Numbered from the stretch's first letter, positions 47,624 through 56,173 are shown. The stretch is DNA of 64,000 nt from Shewanella intestini (GCF_018221465.1 NZ_JAAIKR010000001.1:186001-250000); one strand, 5' to 3'. Translations and numbers: made by a program. The notes: generated by a model not told the origin, from the letters alone.

Positions 47624-48033
47624 GTGCCTTAATATTAACAATGCACATTTGAAAACAAGCTGCTTTAACTGGGTTTTTAGTCAATTACATGGCCAAATAA
47701 CTTGAATAAGTCATGCTTACACTTGTTTGCAGTAAATAAGGATGACAAGTCGCAATGACTCGTGACCTTAATCAGCCACTTTACATCTTAATTTTAAAGG
47801 ACGGAATTTGATTTAATTGAACTATTTTACAAACTTAACCGTATAGCTAATAAAAAGATAACCTGATAAATACCTGTTTTTATGGTGAATTATCAGAGTG
47901 ATTCAATAATAACAAATACCTTAAACCGACAGGTTTTGATGCTCAATACTTAGTTGATTAGTTGATTAGTTGATTAGTTGATTAGTGTTTAATACTAGTA
48001 TTGAGCAAGACGCGATGAATTAATGAGGATGTT
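47624..48033. other. Intergenic region upstream of ybgA-like gene
   Basis: About 410 AT-rich bases holding the promoter of the ybgA-phrB unit. The 8-bp tandem repeat at 47951-47985 lies 48 bases before the start. No gene or clear operator was recognised. Confidence 0.5.
47951..47985. repeat. 8-bp tandem repeat, 4.4 copies of TAGTTGAT
   Basis: A perfect octamer repeat in the promoter region, 48 bases before the ybgA-like start. Copy-number change here would alter spacing of upstream elements and could affect expression of ybgA-phrB. Confidence 0.95.
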
Positions 48034-48999
48034 ATGACAACACAACAAGGTAGTGATCATACCGCGCAGATTAATATTGGTATTAGCAGTTGCCTATTAG
48101 GCGAAAAAGTACGCTTTGATGGCGGCCATAAGCAATCAATGTACTGTAAAAAAGAAATAGCCGATTTTTTCAATTATGTGCCAGTGTGCCCAGAAATGGC
48201 GATTGGGATGGGTGCACCGCGCAAAAGTATTAGACAAGTCAGAGATGGCGACAAAATATATGTCCGCAGCATGGACGGCAGTATCGATGTCACTGACAAA
48301 CTTGAGGCATTTAGTGATAAAAAGGTTCCTGCATTAGCTCACTTGGACGGTTATATTTTTTGCGCTAAGTCACCAACGTGTGGCATGGAAAGGGTAACCG
48401 AATACAAAATTGGCACCAATAACGGCAGCAAAGACGGCATTGGTGTATTTGCTAAAAGAATGATGCAAGCCTACCCCCATTTACCTATTGAAGAGTCGGG
48501 GCGATTGCATGATTTGGTATTGCGAGAGAACTTCTTCACCCGCGTTTATGCCCACAATGATTGGCATGAGATGATGAAATCAGGGGTGACTAAGCATAAA
48601 TTAATCAAATTCCATTCGCGTTATAAATATTTACTGATGGCGCACAGTCCTGTGTGGTATCGAGATTTAGGGCCATTGCTGGCAAATATTGAAGATGTTG
48701 AGCAAACTGCCGCGCAATATTTTGATGGCTTTATGACCGCGCTTAAAATTAAAGCCACTCGTAAAAATCACACCAGTACTTTGCAGCATATTCAGGGATA
48801 TTTTAAGAAACATCTAAATACGACCCAAAAACATGAGTTAACCCAAAATATCATGAAATACCGTGAAGGTTTGGTGCCGCTATTAGTGCCAATCACGCTC
48901 ATTAACAACTATCTAGCCCAATTCCCAACCCCTTATATTGAGGAGCAAGTGTACTTAACGCCGCACCCTGAGGCATTAAAGTTGCGCTATGCCTATTAG
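48034..48999 (+). CDS. YbgA-like protein (DUF523 + DUF1722)
   Basis: 321 aa in two domains. An N-terminal DUF523 (about 14-160) has SSCLLGEKVRFDGGHK, PVCPEMAIGMGAPR and FCAKSPTCGM, whose cysteines resemble the iron-sulphur/thiouracil desulphidase-type family. A C-terminal DUF1722 (about 190-310) has KHKLIKFHSRYKYLLMAHSP and YREGLVPLLVPITLINNY. E. coli YbgA is the DUF1722 protein next to phr; here too phrB is the next gene, 119 bases downstream. Substrate is uncertain. Start ATG at 48034 has GAGGATGTT upstream. Confidence 0.88.
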   Translation: MTTQQGSDHTAQINIGISSCLLGEKVRFDGGHKQSMYCKKEIADFFNYVPVCPEMAIGMGAPRKSIRQVRDGDKIYVRSMDGSIDVTDKLEAFSDKKVPALAHLDGYIFCAKSPTCGMERVTEYKIGTNNGSKDGIGVFAKRMMQAYPHLPIEESGRLHDLVLRENFFTRVYAHNDWHEMMKSGVTKHKLIKFHSRYKYLLMAHSPVWYRDLGPLLANIEDVEQTAAQYFDGFMTALKIKATRKNHTSTLQHIQGYFKKHLNTTQKHELTQNIMKYREGLVPLLVPITLINNYLAQFPTPYIEEQVYLTPHPEALKLRYAY

Positions 49000-49118
49000 T
49001 GTTATGTTGACAAAAAATAGGCCGACAATGTGATAGTTCGTTGTTATTAAGCCCTCGATGTTTTTTGCTAGGGGAATCAAAGCCCCTTTTGTGATATTTA
49101 TTTCGTGTAGGTGGGTAA

Positions 49119-50723
49119 ATGAATACCTTAATGTGGTTTCGACAGGATTTACGCTTAACTGATAACCTTGCAATGCACCAAGCTTGCGCAGATGCTTGTG
49201 CTGACTCTGATGCTTTATCTGATGTTGAAAACTCAAAATGTAATCAGGGGAGTGCTTCTCACGATTCAACTCAAAAATTCACAAATAATGGATTGGTTAG
49301 AGCCATCTTTTTTGTGACTCCCCGTCAATGGTTGTTACATGACGTTGCGCCAATACAAATTGATTTTATTCAAAAAAATGTCTTATGTTTGGGGCAACAA
49401 CTTGCGCGATTAGGGGTTGAGCTCGATGTGATTACCGTTGCGAGTTTTGATGATGTTGATAACGCATTAATCAATTATATTCAACAACATGATATTGACC
49501 AAGTGTATGCCAGTACAGAGCCTGAATGGAACGAAGTTCAGCGCGATAAACGGTTAATCAACGCAGGTGTTGCTTTAACCTTGTTTGAGCAACATTGTGC
49601 AATAAAACCAGGCATTGTGCTTAATCAAAACGGTGAAATGTATAAAGTGTTTACTCCGTTTAGTAAACGCTGGAAATTGCTAGCGCAATCGCTTGCATTT
49701 ACACCGCAAGCATTGCTATTAACTGATTTGCCGCGCCGTAATCAACACGCCAGTTTGCATACCCATTTTAGTCAGGCTAACTGCCAGTTCAATCTAAGCG
49801 ATGACTATCCAGAGTTACCCAGCAGTGAACAGTGGCCTGCGGGGGAGCAAGCGGCTAGTGTCACTTTGCATGCCTTTCTTAACCACAATATTGCCCAGTA
49901 TTCACAACAACGAGACTTTCCTGCGCTAACAGGCACTAGCGGTTTGTCGGCGTACTTAGCATTAGGCGTCATTAGCCCAACTCAATGCATTGCCGCCACG
50001 TTGAGCTATTTTCCTGATGTGCTACATAACGACGCTAGCCCAGCAACAAGCTGGATAAACGAAATTATTTGGCGAGAATTTTATCGGCATTTATTGGTTG
50101 CCTTTCCTCGCCTTTCGCGAGGGCAAAACTTTAACGTACAAGCTGATAACGTGGTGTGGCGTAATGACCGTGATGAGTTTCTTGCTTGGTGTGAAGGGCG
50201 AACGGGTTATCCTATTGTGGATGCTGCCATGCGCCAATTGAATAAAACAGGTTGGATGCATAATCGACTTCGGATGGTCGTGGCGAGTTTTTTAACTAAA
50301 CATTTATTGATTGACTGGCGCTGGGGAGAAAAGTACTTTCGCCAGCATTTGATTGACGGTGATCTTGCTGCTAACAATGGTGGCTGGCAGTGGTCGGCGG
50401 GAACAGGATGTGATGCACAGCCGTATTTTCGCGTCTTTAACCCTAGCCTGCAAAGTCAACGTTTCGATGCAAAAGCGGGATTTATATTAAGTTACATTCC
50501 TGAAATTAGTGACTGGCCGCTTAAATCAATTCATCAACCCAGTGCAATGTTAAATCAAGGCATGTTTGCACTTACCTCTAATTCACCTCATTGCGCTACT
50601 ACTTCCCTTGCAGATAATCATCAAGGTGTCTTAAGTGACCATTACCCTGCGCCGATAGTTGATCATCAATATGCGAGGTTAAGGGCAATTGATCGTCTTA
50701 GTGTACTAAAACGCAGTCGTTAA
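49119..50723 (+). CDS. phrB: Deoxyribodipyrimidine photolyase (class I CPD photolyase)
   Basis: 534-aa flavoprotein that repairs cyclobutane pyrimidine dimers with blue light. An N-terminal antenna domain (MWFRQDLRLTDN) leads to a FAD-binding helical domain (GTSGLSAYLALGVISP; WINEIIWREFYRHLL; GYPIVDAAMRQLNKTGWMHNRLRMVVASFL; NNGGWQWSAGTGCDAQPYFRVFNP). WREFYRH and the tryptophans of the electron-transfer chain are present. It is longer than the usual ~470 aa: extra residues at about 24-60 in the antenna domain and at about 480-515 near the C terminus are low-complexity inserts. GTGGG lies before the ATG. Co-occurs with ybgA-like. Confidence 0.96.
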   Translation: MNTLMWFRQDLRLTDNLAMHQACADACADSDALSDVENSKCNQGSASHDSTQKFTNNGLVRAIFFVTPRQWLLHDVAPIQIDFIQKNVLCLGQQLARLGVELDVITVASFDDVDNALINYIQQHDIDQVYASTEPEWNEVQRDKRLINAGVALTLFEQHCAIKPGIVLNQNGEMYKVFTPFSKRWKLLAQSLAFTPQALLLTDLPRRNQHASLHTHFSQANCQFNLSDDYPELPSSEQWPAGEQAASVTLHAFLNHNIAQYSQQRDFPALTGTSGLSAYLALGVISPTQCIAATLSYFPDVLHNDASPATSWINEIIWREFYRHLLVAFPRLSRGQNFNVQADNVVWRNDRDEFLAWCEGRTGYPIVDAAMRQLNKTGWMHNRLRMVVASFLTKHLLIDWRWGEKYFRQHLIDGDLAANNGGWQWSAGTGCDAQPYFRVFNPSLQSQRFDAKAGFILSYIPEISDWPLKSIHQPSAMLNQGMFALTSNSPHCATTSLADNHQGVLSDHYPAPIVDHQYARLRAIDRLSVLKRSR

Positions 50724-50740
50724 TACTCTCAATAGCTTAA

Positions 50741-50908
50741 CTGGGTTTATGCGTCTATAATCACAATAGTGACGGTTACTATGTCGAGTTAAATATTAAA
50801 CAGAATATTGTGAAGGCACTGCAGTCAGTGGAGGGAAGTCATTTTGCTAAATGGCAATATCAATTGCCGTTTTATTCATCAATTGAATTAGATTTAGCGA
50901 ATCATTAA
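50741..50908 (+). pseudogene. Possible gene remnant after phrB
   Basis: A 55-codon stop-free stretch that reads like real protein (YYVELNIKQNIVKALQSVEG, then HFAKWQYQLPFYSSIELDLANH) and ends in TAA at 50906-50908. It has no ATG and no ribosome site, so it looks like the 3' end of a decayed gene or a frame lost by rearrangement at the phrB / nnrS junction. I recognise no family. It could also be chance. Confidence 0.35.
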
Positions 50909-50965
50909 GCCTTCTCTGCGAGTTTGATATTCAATTTACATTTACTACAAACTAAACGTGTATAT

Positions 50966-50988
50966 AAAATGCATGTTTGTGTTATATT
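50966..50988. promoter_or_regulatory. Candidate NsrR-like site upstream of nnrS
   Basis: AAAATGCATGT followed by TGTGTTATATT resembles the NsrR pattern (11-1-11, AAGATGYATTT half-site) in its first half only. NsrR senses nitric oxide and often controls nnrS and other NO-response genes. The second half is poor, so this is a weak prediction, 31 bases before the nnrS start. Confidence 0.3.
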
Positions 50989-51019
50989 GTCGAGATATTA
51001 ACTAATTAGAGTAAATTTG

Positions 51020-52231
51020 ATGCTCAATATTGATGATCCTAAAGAGGTTGAAACAACCCCTGCAATTTTTCGTTTAGGTTTTCGACCTTTCTTTCTTGGC
51101 GGGGCTTTTATCGCCGCACTTTATATTCCACTTTGGTTAATGGGGTGGTTTACTCCTCGATATAGCCTTTTTAATGGTGAGTTTTGGGCCAATGTGATTC
51201 CATTATGGTGGCATCCACATGAGATGTTATTTGGCTTTGCAATGGCTATCGTGTGTGGTTTTTTATTAACAGCCGTACAAACCTGGACACACCAAAAAAC
51301 GGTAAAAGGCGCTTATTTAGCGGTGATTTTTAGTTGCTGGTTACTGGCGAGATTGTTACTACTATTGCCCTTTAATATCCCTTTAGTGCTCCCAGCTATA
51401 TTCGATACAGCCTTTTTAGGGTTGAGTGCTGCAGTGTTGTGGCGCTGCATTTATCGGGTAAAACAATGGCGCAATATTGGCTTCCCATTAATGCTAATGC
51501 TTGCCATGTTAGTTAATTTATTAAGTTATTATGCGCTTTATCAACGTGACTTTTCATTATCGACCCACATTTGGCAAGCCATGATTTGGTGGGTAGCGGT
51601 GGTGATTACCATTGTTGGCGGTCGAGTCATTCCATTTTTCACAGCCATTAGAATTAAGCAGCCAAAACCTGAACCGATTAAACAATTAGATGGCCTTATC
51701 ATCATATTAATGATGTTGTTATTTACACAGGCGCTGACCCATTGGATGAGCACGAATATTGAACAAATTTTGTTGGCGGTAACGGGCATATTACAATTAG
51801 CACGCTTAAGTCGCTGGCAAGGGCATAAAACTTTACAAGAGCCACTATTGTGGTCAATGCATTTATCATACTTGGCATTGCCAGTGACGTTACTCGCAAT
51901 GGCATGGCAAATTGACAATGTATATGCTTATAAAACGTTATTACATTTGTTTGCAATAAGTGGTTTGGCATCGCTTTGTTTGTCGATGATGAGCCGCGTG
52001 TCATTAGGTCATACAAGTCGTAATATTTATGAAGGTCCTAGTATGGCATTGGCCTTTGCATGTATTCCCGCCGCGGGGGTGTTTCGTGCCATTATGCCGT
52101 TATTAATGCCTGTTCATACACAAGTATGGTTGTGGATGGCAGGGGCCTGTTGGTTTATTGGTTTTGGGATGTTCGTTTGGTTTTATGCTCCGGTATTAAC
52201 TAAACCACGAATAGATGGTCGTCCAGGATAA
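51020..52231 (+). CDS. nnrS: NnrS family membrane protein
   Basis: 403 aa, about 12 membrane helices. N-terminal FRLGFRPFFLGGAFIAALYIPLWL and HPHEMLFGFAMAIVCGFLLTA, then GGRVIPFFT and a C-terminal SRVSLGHTSR, fit the NnrS (haem-copper-containing, NO-stress) family. NnrS protects against nitrosative stress during nitrogen-oxide respiration. ATG 51020 is used; the frame's first codon is TTG. It is followed by nrfA with a 16-base gap, suggesting co-transcription. A possible NsrR-like site lies upstream. Confidence 0.93.
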   Translation: MLNIDDPKEVETTPAIFRLGFRPFFLGGAFIAALYIPLWLMGWFTPRYSLFNGEFWANVIPLWWHPHEMLFGFAMAIVCGFLLTAVQTWTHQKTVKGAYLAVIFSCWLLARLLLLLPFNIPLVLPAIFDTAFLGLSAAVLWRCIYRVKQWRNIGFPLMLMLAMLVNLLSYYALYQRDFSLSTHIWQAMIWWVAVVITIVGGRVIPFFTAIRIKQPKPEPIKQLDGLIIILMMLLFTQALTHWMSTNIEQILLAVTGILQLARLSRWQGHKTLQEPLLWSMHLSYLALPVTLLAMAWQIDNVYAYKTLLHLFAISGLASLCLSMMSRVSLGHTSRNIYEGPSMALAFACIPAAGVFRAIMPLLMPVHTQVWLWMAGACWFIGFGMFVWFYAPVLTKPRIDGRPG

Positions 52232-52247
52232 AAACAAGGAAGCTATG

Positions 52248-53606
52248 ATGCAAAAAAATCATCATTTTAGTTATGTCATAGGGGCGATATTAATATTGGC
52301 TCCAATGCTTGCTCAAGCTGAAACAAAAGATATTAATCAAACCAAGTTCAGTAAGCAGTATGCTGGTTGGGCGGCAACAATTGAGCAGACTGAGTCAGAA
52401 GATATGTTGGCGACATACCCTGCCAGTGTTATTTTGTGGGCAGGTTCAACCTTTTCTCACCAATATAACAGCCCAAGAGGACATAAATTTGCCGTGGCTG
52501 ATGCCTCTCATTCTTTACGTACTGGGGTTGCCATTCCACCAGGTGGTAACGGTAAGTCAGCCAGTTGTTGGACATGTAAAACCCCGGATGCGCCACGCTT
52601 AATAAAAGAAATGGGGGAGGAGGGGTTTTCAGGTTCAAACTTTGTTGACCTTGGCCCTGAAATTAAATCGGTTATTTATTGCAGTGATTGTCATGTAGAT
52701 GGCACTGCGAAACTTGCTTTGCCACGGCCTCATGCACAAAATGCGATGGCAAAAATTGGTTTACCATTTGATGAACAAAACATCTCAATGCAAGGGGCGC
52801 AAACTTGTGGTCAATGCCATGTTACTTATTATTTTCAGCCAGAAAATAATAACAAGGTCAATATGCCATGGATATTTGGCAACACAGCCGATGCCATTGA
52901 AAAATACTATGATACTCGCCGCTTTTATGAGTGGATTCATCCTATTTCTAAAACCCCAATGCTTAAAGCTAGGCACCCCGATTTTGAGCAGTGGAGTCGC
53001 AGTAAACATGCTGATATGAATGTCACCTGTATTACTTGCCATATGCCAACAGTCACCGACAAAAATGGCAACGATTATACTGACCATAAAGTGTCTGGTG
53101 CATTGATTCATTTTGACCAAGTGTGTGCAGGCTGTCATAAAAGCAAAGCGCAGTTAACGGCTACATTAGAGCGCAATAAGGCTGAGGTTGATGCTAAAAG
53201 TCGCCAAGTGCAAAACTTATTGGTGAAAGCGCATTATGAAGCAAAAGCAGCTTGGGATGGCGGTGCAACATGGCCAATGATGAATGAGGGTATTATGGGA
53301 ATTCGCCATGCGCAGTGGCGTTGGGATTTTGCTACTGCCTCACATGGCATGTATGCCCATAACCCTAAAGAAGGTTTAGCACTGTTAAACAAGGCTATTG
53401 AGCAAGTTAGTGCCGCCCGAGACGTGTTTAAACAAGTGTCGAGTCAAGTTGGTGCTGCTAAGCCAGTTTATCCAGACATTAGCACCAAAGCTAAAGCTCA
53501 AGCGGCGATTGGCTATGATGAACCCGCTGCAGTTAAAGCCAAGCAAGCGTTTATTAAAGAAGAAATTGATAAACATTGGCATCCAGTGGCAACTACGGGT
53601 TACTAA
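52248..53606 (+). CDS. nrfA: Ammonia-forming cytochrome c nitrite reductase
   Basis: 452-aa periplasmic pentahaem enzyme that reduces nitrite to ammonium in six-electron steps. The signal peptide is cut after residue 24 (AQA). Five haem motifs are visible: CWTCK (107-111, the lysine-ligated catalytic haem), CSDCH (145-149), CGQCH (187-191), CITCH (261-265) and CAGCH (293-297). ATG 52248 gives the best spacing to AAGGA; 52245 is possible. No nrfBCD genes follow; in Shewanella CymA supplies electrons instead. Placement after nnrS suits detoxification of nitrite and NO. Confidence 0.97.
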   Translation: MQKNHHFSYVIGAILILAPMLAQAETKDINQTKFSKQYAGWAATIEQTESEDMLATYPASVILWAGSTFSHQYNSPRGHKFAVADASHSLRTGVAIPPGGNGKSASCWTCKTPDAPRLIKEMGEEGFSGSNFVDLGPEIKSVIYCSDCHVDGTAKLALPRPHAQNAMAKIGLPFDEQNISMQGAQTCGQCHVTYYFQPENNNKVNMPWIFGNTADAIEKYYDTRRFYEWIHPISKTPMLKARHPDFEQWSRSKHADMNVTCITCHMPTVTDKNGNDYTDHKVSGALIHFDQVCAGCHKSKAQLTATLERNKAEVDAKSRQVQNLLVKAHYEAKAAWDGGATWPMMNEGIMGIRHAQWRWDFATASHGMYAHNPKEGLALLNKAIEQVSAARDVFKQVSSQVGAAKPVYPDISTKAKAQAAIGYDEPAAVKAKQAFIKEEIDKHWHPVATTGY

Positions 53607-53644
53607 TGTGTTTTAGGTTTAACCTGTTGGTGGTTTGAACTCAC

Positions 53645-53676
53645 GAAAAAAAGCAGCTTGTTAGCTGCTTTTTTTA
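53645..53676 (+). terminator. Intrinsic terminator after nrfA
   Basis: AAAAAAAGCAGCT-tgtt-AGCTGCTTTTTTT is a strong stem with T tract, 40 bases after the stop. It ends the nnrS-nrfA unit and separates it from the leftward gene. Confidence 0.92.
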
Positions 53677-53725
53677 TTGGTTACTTTCAAGGTGTGTTGC
53701 GTTTGCTTATTTATTAAGCAAACAC

Positions 53726-54268
53726 TTAAGCACTTGCTTTAACAGTGGTTTCACAAGGTTGGTACACGATCGCTTTAACTAACAAGGTGATAGTGATGAC
53801 TTGGTAAAGCATGCCAGACCAAGACATCAGATGAATTGATAAACTTAAGTTAAGCATGTTGGTGACAATAAATGTCGCCTTTAATTGGTTGCCATGTAAA
53901 AAAATGATGCTAAAACTCATGACCACTGCAGAGGCAATTGCGCACCATTCACTCCAATGGTTTGCCCACATAATCCCTTGAATTAATGCTAATAAACTAA
54001 AGCCGATTGCCAGAATGTGGGGCATATAACCGCGCTTACTGACCCGAAGTTGACCGCTTGAAAACCGAGCCACATTAAGCAATTGATTCGCCATTCCAGC
54101 AGGGCTGCCCATCAGGCCTAAATGCACGGCCGTTAAACCTGCTGCAAACATATTTTTGGCAAGAAAACATTGTGTGCTTTTAGCTGAACATGCTTGCCAA
54201 CCGACAAACATCGCTACAAAACCAATAAATTGTGCAGCAAATACAGTGTGAGAATTTACAACAAACAA
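53726..54268 (-). CDS. YgjV-family inner membrane protein
   Basis: 180 aa, about six hydrophobic segments (FIGFVAMFVGWQACSAKSTQCFLAKNMFAAGLTAVHLGLMG; MPHILAIGFSLLALIQGIMW; VITITLLVKAIVYQ). It resembles the small YgjV (Imp-YgjV) family of unknown function. The start is TTG; GGAG lies 7 bases upstream, and the next ATG would remove the first helix. Convergent with nrfA through the shared terminator region. It sits beside the long promoter region of the 54859-61588 operon, and the two are divergent. Confidence 0.72.
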   Translation of the reverse strand: MFVVNSHTVFAAQFIGFVAMFVGWQACSAKSTQCFLAKNMFAAGLTAVHLGLMGSPAGMANQLLNVARFSSGQLRVSKRGYMPHILAIGFSLLALIQGIMWANHWSEWCAIASAVVMSFSIIFLHGNQLKATFIVTNMLNLSLSIHLMSWSGMLYQVITITLLVKAIVYQPCETTVKASA

Positions 54269-54595
54269 CCTATCACTCCAGTGGGAAAATGGCTGCGCAT
54301 TGTATGTTTTTTGTTCGTAACTTCTGTGATCTCACTGGCATATATATGAAGAAAGTGATTTGAGGCGTGATAAATAGAGAAAAACTAATTTAATGTGGTC
54401 AAATTGCATATTAATGTTTATCAATTTGTTACGGCGTATGGGTGTTATTTTGGTTAAAAAGTAAACTGCCCGGTATTGACTGTCACGGTTCTTATATTCT
54501 TGATTGAAAGAAAAGTAAGCTACTTTAAATTTAAACGCTTTAATATCAAATAGTTATTTTTAGCTTTTATTTAACAATATTTTTTAATGTTGTAG

Positions 54596-54625
54596 TGATC
54601 CTTCTATTTTGTCACTTCGTAATTA
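54596..54625 (+). promoter_or_regulatory. Candidate ECF-type (ChrR/sigma-E-like) promoter
   Basis: TGATCC lies upstream of GTAATTAG with about 18 bases between, resembling the RpoE/ChrR consensus (TGATC-N18-TAAGA) used by photo-oxidative-stress operons of Rhodobacter. The -10 part matches only partly. This is a weak inference made because of the operon's gene content; it lies about 230 bases before the first gene. Confidence 0.25.
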
Positions 54626-54795
54626 GCGCTATAACAATGTTTTTTAATGCAACAAAAAGATAGGCGGTTTTACATTGAAAACCAATGGCTTATTCTAAAG
54701 TGAAATGACACTGTTAACGAAGCTAATTTAGCGAGCTTATACAGGTAAGTTAAACGTGAGCCATGAGGGATAAATTAAACTTGTAAGCCAGTTAT

Positions 54796-54814
54796 ATGAC
54801 TGGTCACCAGTCAT
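54796..54814. promoter_or_regulatory. 19-bp palindrome ATGACTGG-tca-CCAGTCAT, operator or leader hairpin
   Basis: A perfect 8-bp inverted repeat around a 3-base centre, 45-63 bases before the first start codon of the eight-gene operon. It may bind a repressor/activator (a MerR- or TetR-sized site) or form a leader RNA hairpin. No T run follows. Confidence 0.5.
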
Positions 54815-54858
54815 CACGTAATAACAATTGCCGTAATGGAATACCAATGGAGAATGCC

Positions 54859-55413
54859 ATGCAGTCGTCGGTTAATTTATCATCCTTAGCTTCAGTCTCG
54901 CCAAGTAAAACATCTGAAGGGGAACAGGGGTTACCTCAAGTACTTCAAAGGTTTAGCGAGCTGTATCAACACTTAAATAGTGACAACCTACACCTGCTGG
55001 GTTCTCTTTATCGTGACGACATTTGCTTTATAGATCCCTTGCATCAAATTAACGGGATTAATGATTTAACCCAATATTTCGCTGGCATGTACGCCAATAT
55101 TATTTCGATTAATTTTACCATTGCGCAGATTGCTGTGATTGACCATCGCTACCATAACAAAGAAGAACAGGGCGCAGACAAGCACTTACCACCTAATGCG
55201 CAACAAGCACATGTTTTTTGGACGATGCATTATCAACACCCCAAATTGAATGAAGGTCAGGTCATTAGCGTTGACGGTATGAGTCAGTTGTTTTACACCG
55301 ACAAAATTTATCGACATCGAGACTATTTTGATGCTGGCGCGATGTTGTATGAACAGTTACCGCTGTTTGGCCGCGTCATTCGTTACGTAAAAAACAGGAT
55401 AGCCATATCATGA
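54859..55413 (+). CDS. NTF2/SnoaL-like protein, first gene of the operon
   Basis: 184 aa, soluble. The centre (LQRFSELYQHLNSDNLHLLGSLYRDDICFIDPLHQINGINDLTQYFAGMYANI) looks like an NTF2-like fold: helices, then a hydrophobic-pocket beta sheet (FWTMHYQHPKL). Such folds bind or isomerise small hydrophobic molecules. ATG 54859 is chosen for GGAG 6 bases upstream; frames beginning at 54796 or 54847 are longer and lack such a site. The stop overlaps the SDR start as ATGA. No catalytic residue is assigned. Its constant place ahead of SDR, oxidase and CFA-like genes suggests a role in the same pathway. Confidence 0.8.
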   Translation: MQSSVNLSSLASVSPSKTSEGEQGLPQVLQRFSELYQHLNSDNLHLLGSLYRDDICFIDPLHQINGINDLTQYFAGMYANIISINFTIAQIAVIDHRYHNKEEQGADKHLPPNAQQAHVFWTMHYQHPKLNEGQVISVDGMSQLFYTDKIYRHRDYFDAGAMLYEQLPLFGRVIRYVKNRIAIS

Positions 55414-56150
55414 ATACCAATACGTTATTGATCACTGGCGCCAGTTCTGGCATTGGCTTTGCTGTGGCTAATCATTATTTATCCCAAGGTTGGCAAGTGA
55501 TTGCCTGTGGACGTAATCAACAACATTTAGAGGCCATTAATGGTGCTATTGCTTTGGTGTTTGATATTACTGACAAGCAGGCCGTTAAATTAGCGGCAAA
55601 TCAACTATCAACGATTATCGATTCGAAAAATTTAACCCTAAAACAAGTCATTTTGAATGCGGGCACTTGTGAATATATTGATGATGTAAAGCACTTTGAC
55701 GGTGATCTGTTTGAGCGTGTTATCAATACCAATGTCATCGCAGTAGGTCATTGTTTAGCTGCGTTTATGCCGTTATTAAGCGCATCAGCACAACTTGGGC
55801 TCATGAGTTCAAGTGCAACTTATTTGCCATTCCCTCGGGCACAAGCTTATGGCGCGTCAAAGACTGCTGTTACCTATCTTGCTGAAAGTTTGCGAGTCGA
55901 TTTAGTTAAACATGACATTGGCGTGAGTGTTATTCACCCTGGTTTTGTTAGTACGCCTTTAACCGATAAAAATGATTTTTCTATGCCGATGAAAATTAGC
56001 GCAGAAAAAGCGGCCAATTACATTTACCAAGGTATGAATGCTGCAAAATATGACATTCATTTTCCTAAACGCTTTACTTGGTTACTTAAGTTGGTTGCTT
56101 CTTTACCGTCACGATTATTAGTGACGTTGTTGGCACCTAAAGCCCGATAA
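55410..56150 (+). CDS. Short-chain dehydrogenase/reductase
   Basis: 246 aa, classical SDR. The cofactor loop TGASSGIG (residues 9-16), NAG (NAGTCEY), a serine at about 134 (LMSSSAT) and YGASK (Tyr147, Lys151) form the catalytic set. The N-terminal TG-rich loop followed by acidic/basic residues (CGRNQQ) suggests NADP preference. The C terminus (KRFTWLLKLVASLPSRLLVTLLAPKAR) is basic-amphipathic and could associate with membrane lipid. Oxidises or reduces a hydroxyl or keto group of an unknown lipid-like substrate. ATGA overlap with the preceding gene. Confidence 0.93.
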   Translation: MNTNTLLITGASSGIGFAVANHYLSQGWQVIACGRNQQHLEAINGAIALVFDITDKQAVKLAANQLSTIIDSKNLTLKQVILNAGTCEYIDDVKHFDGDLFERVINTNVIAVGHCLAAFMPLLSASAQLGLMSSSATYLPFPRAQAYGASKTAVTYLAESLRVDLVKHDIGVSVIHPGFVSTPLTDKNDFSMPMKISAEKAANYIYQGMNAAKYDIHFPKRFTWLLKLVASLPSRLLVTLLAPKAR

Positions 56151-56173
56151 AAATCCATCTCAAGGAAAGAATA

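Larger units (their letters stand above)
54269..54858. other. Upstream region of the lipid-modification operon
   Basis: 590 bases between the leftward YgjV gene and the rightward operon, so both promoters lie here. It contains the candidate ECF-type promoter (54596-54625) and the 19-bp palindrome (54796-54814). No small gene is supported; an apparent ATG inside the palindrome starts a frame without a ribosome site. Confidence 0.55.

Noticed and set aside
54796-54858. ATG at 54796 as the start of the NTF2-like gene
   Set aside because: It lies inside a perfect palindrome without a ribosome site, while ATG 54859 has GGAG at ideal spacing.
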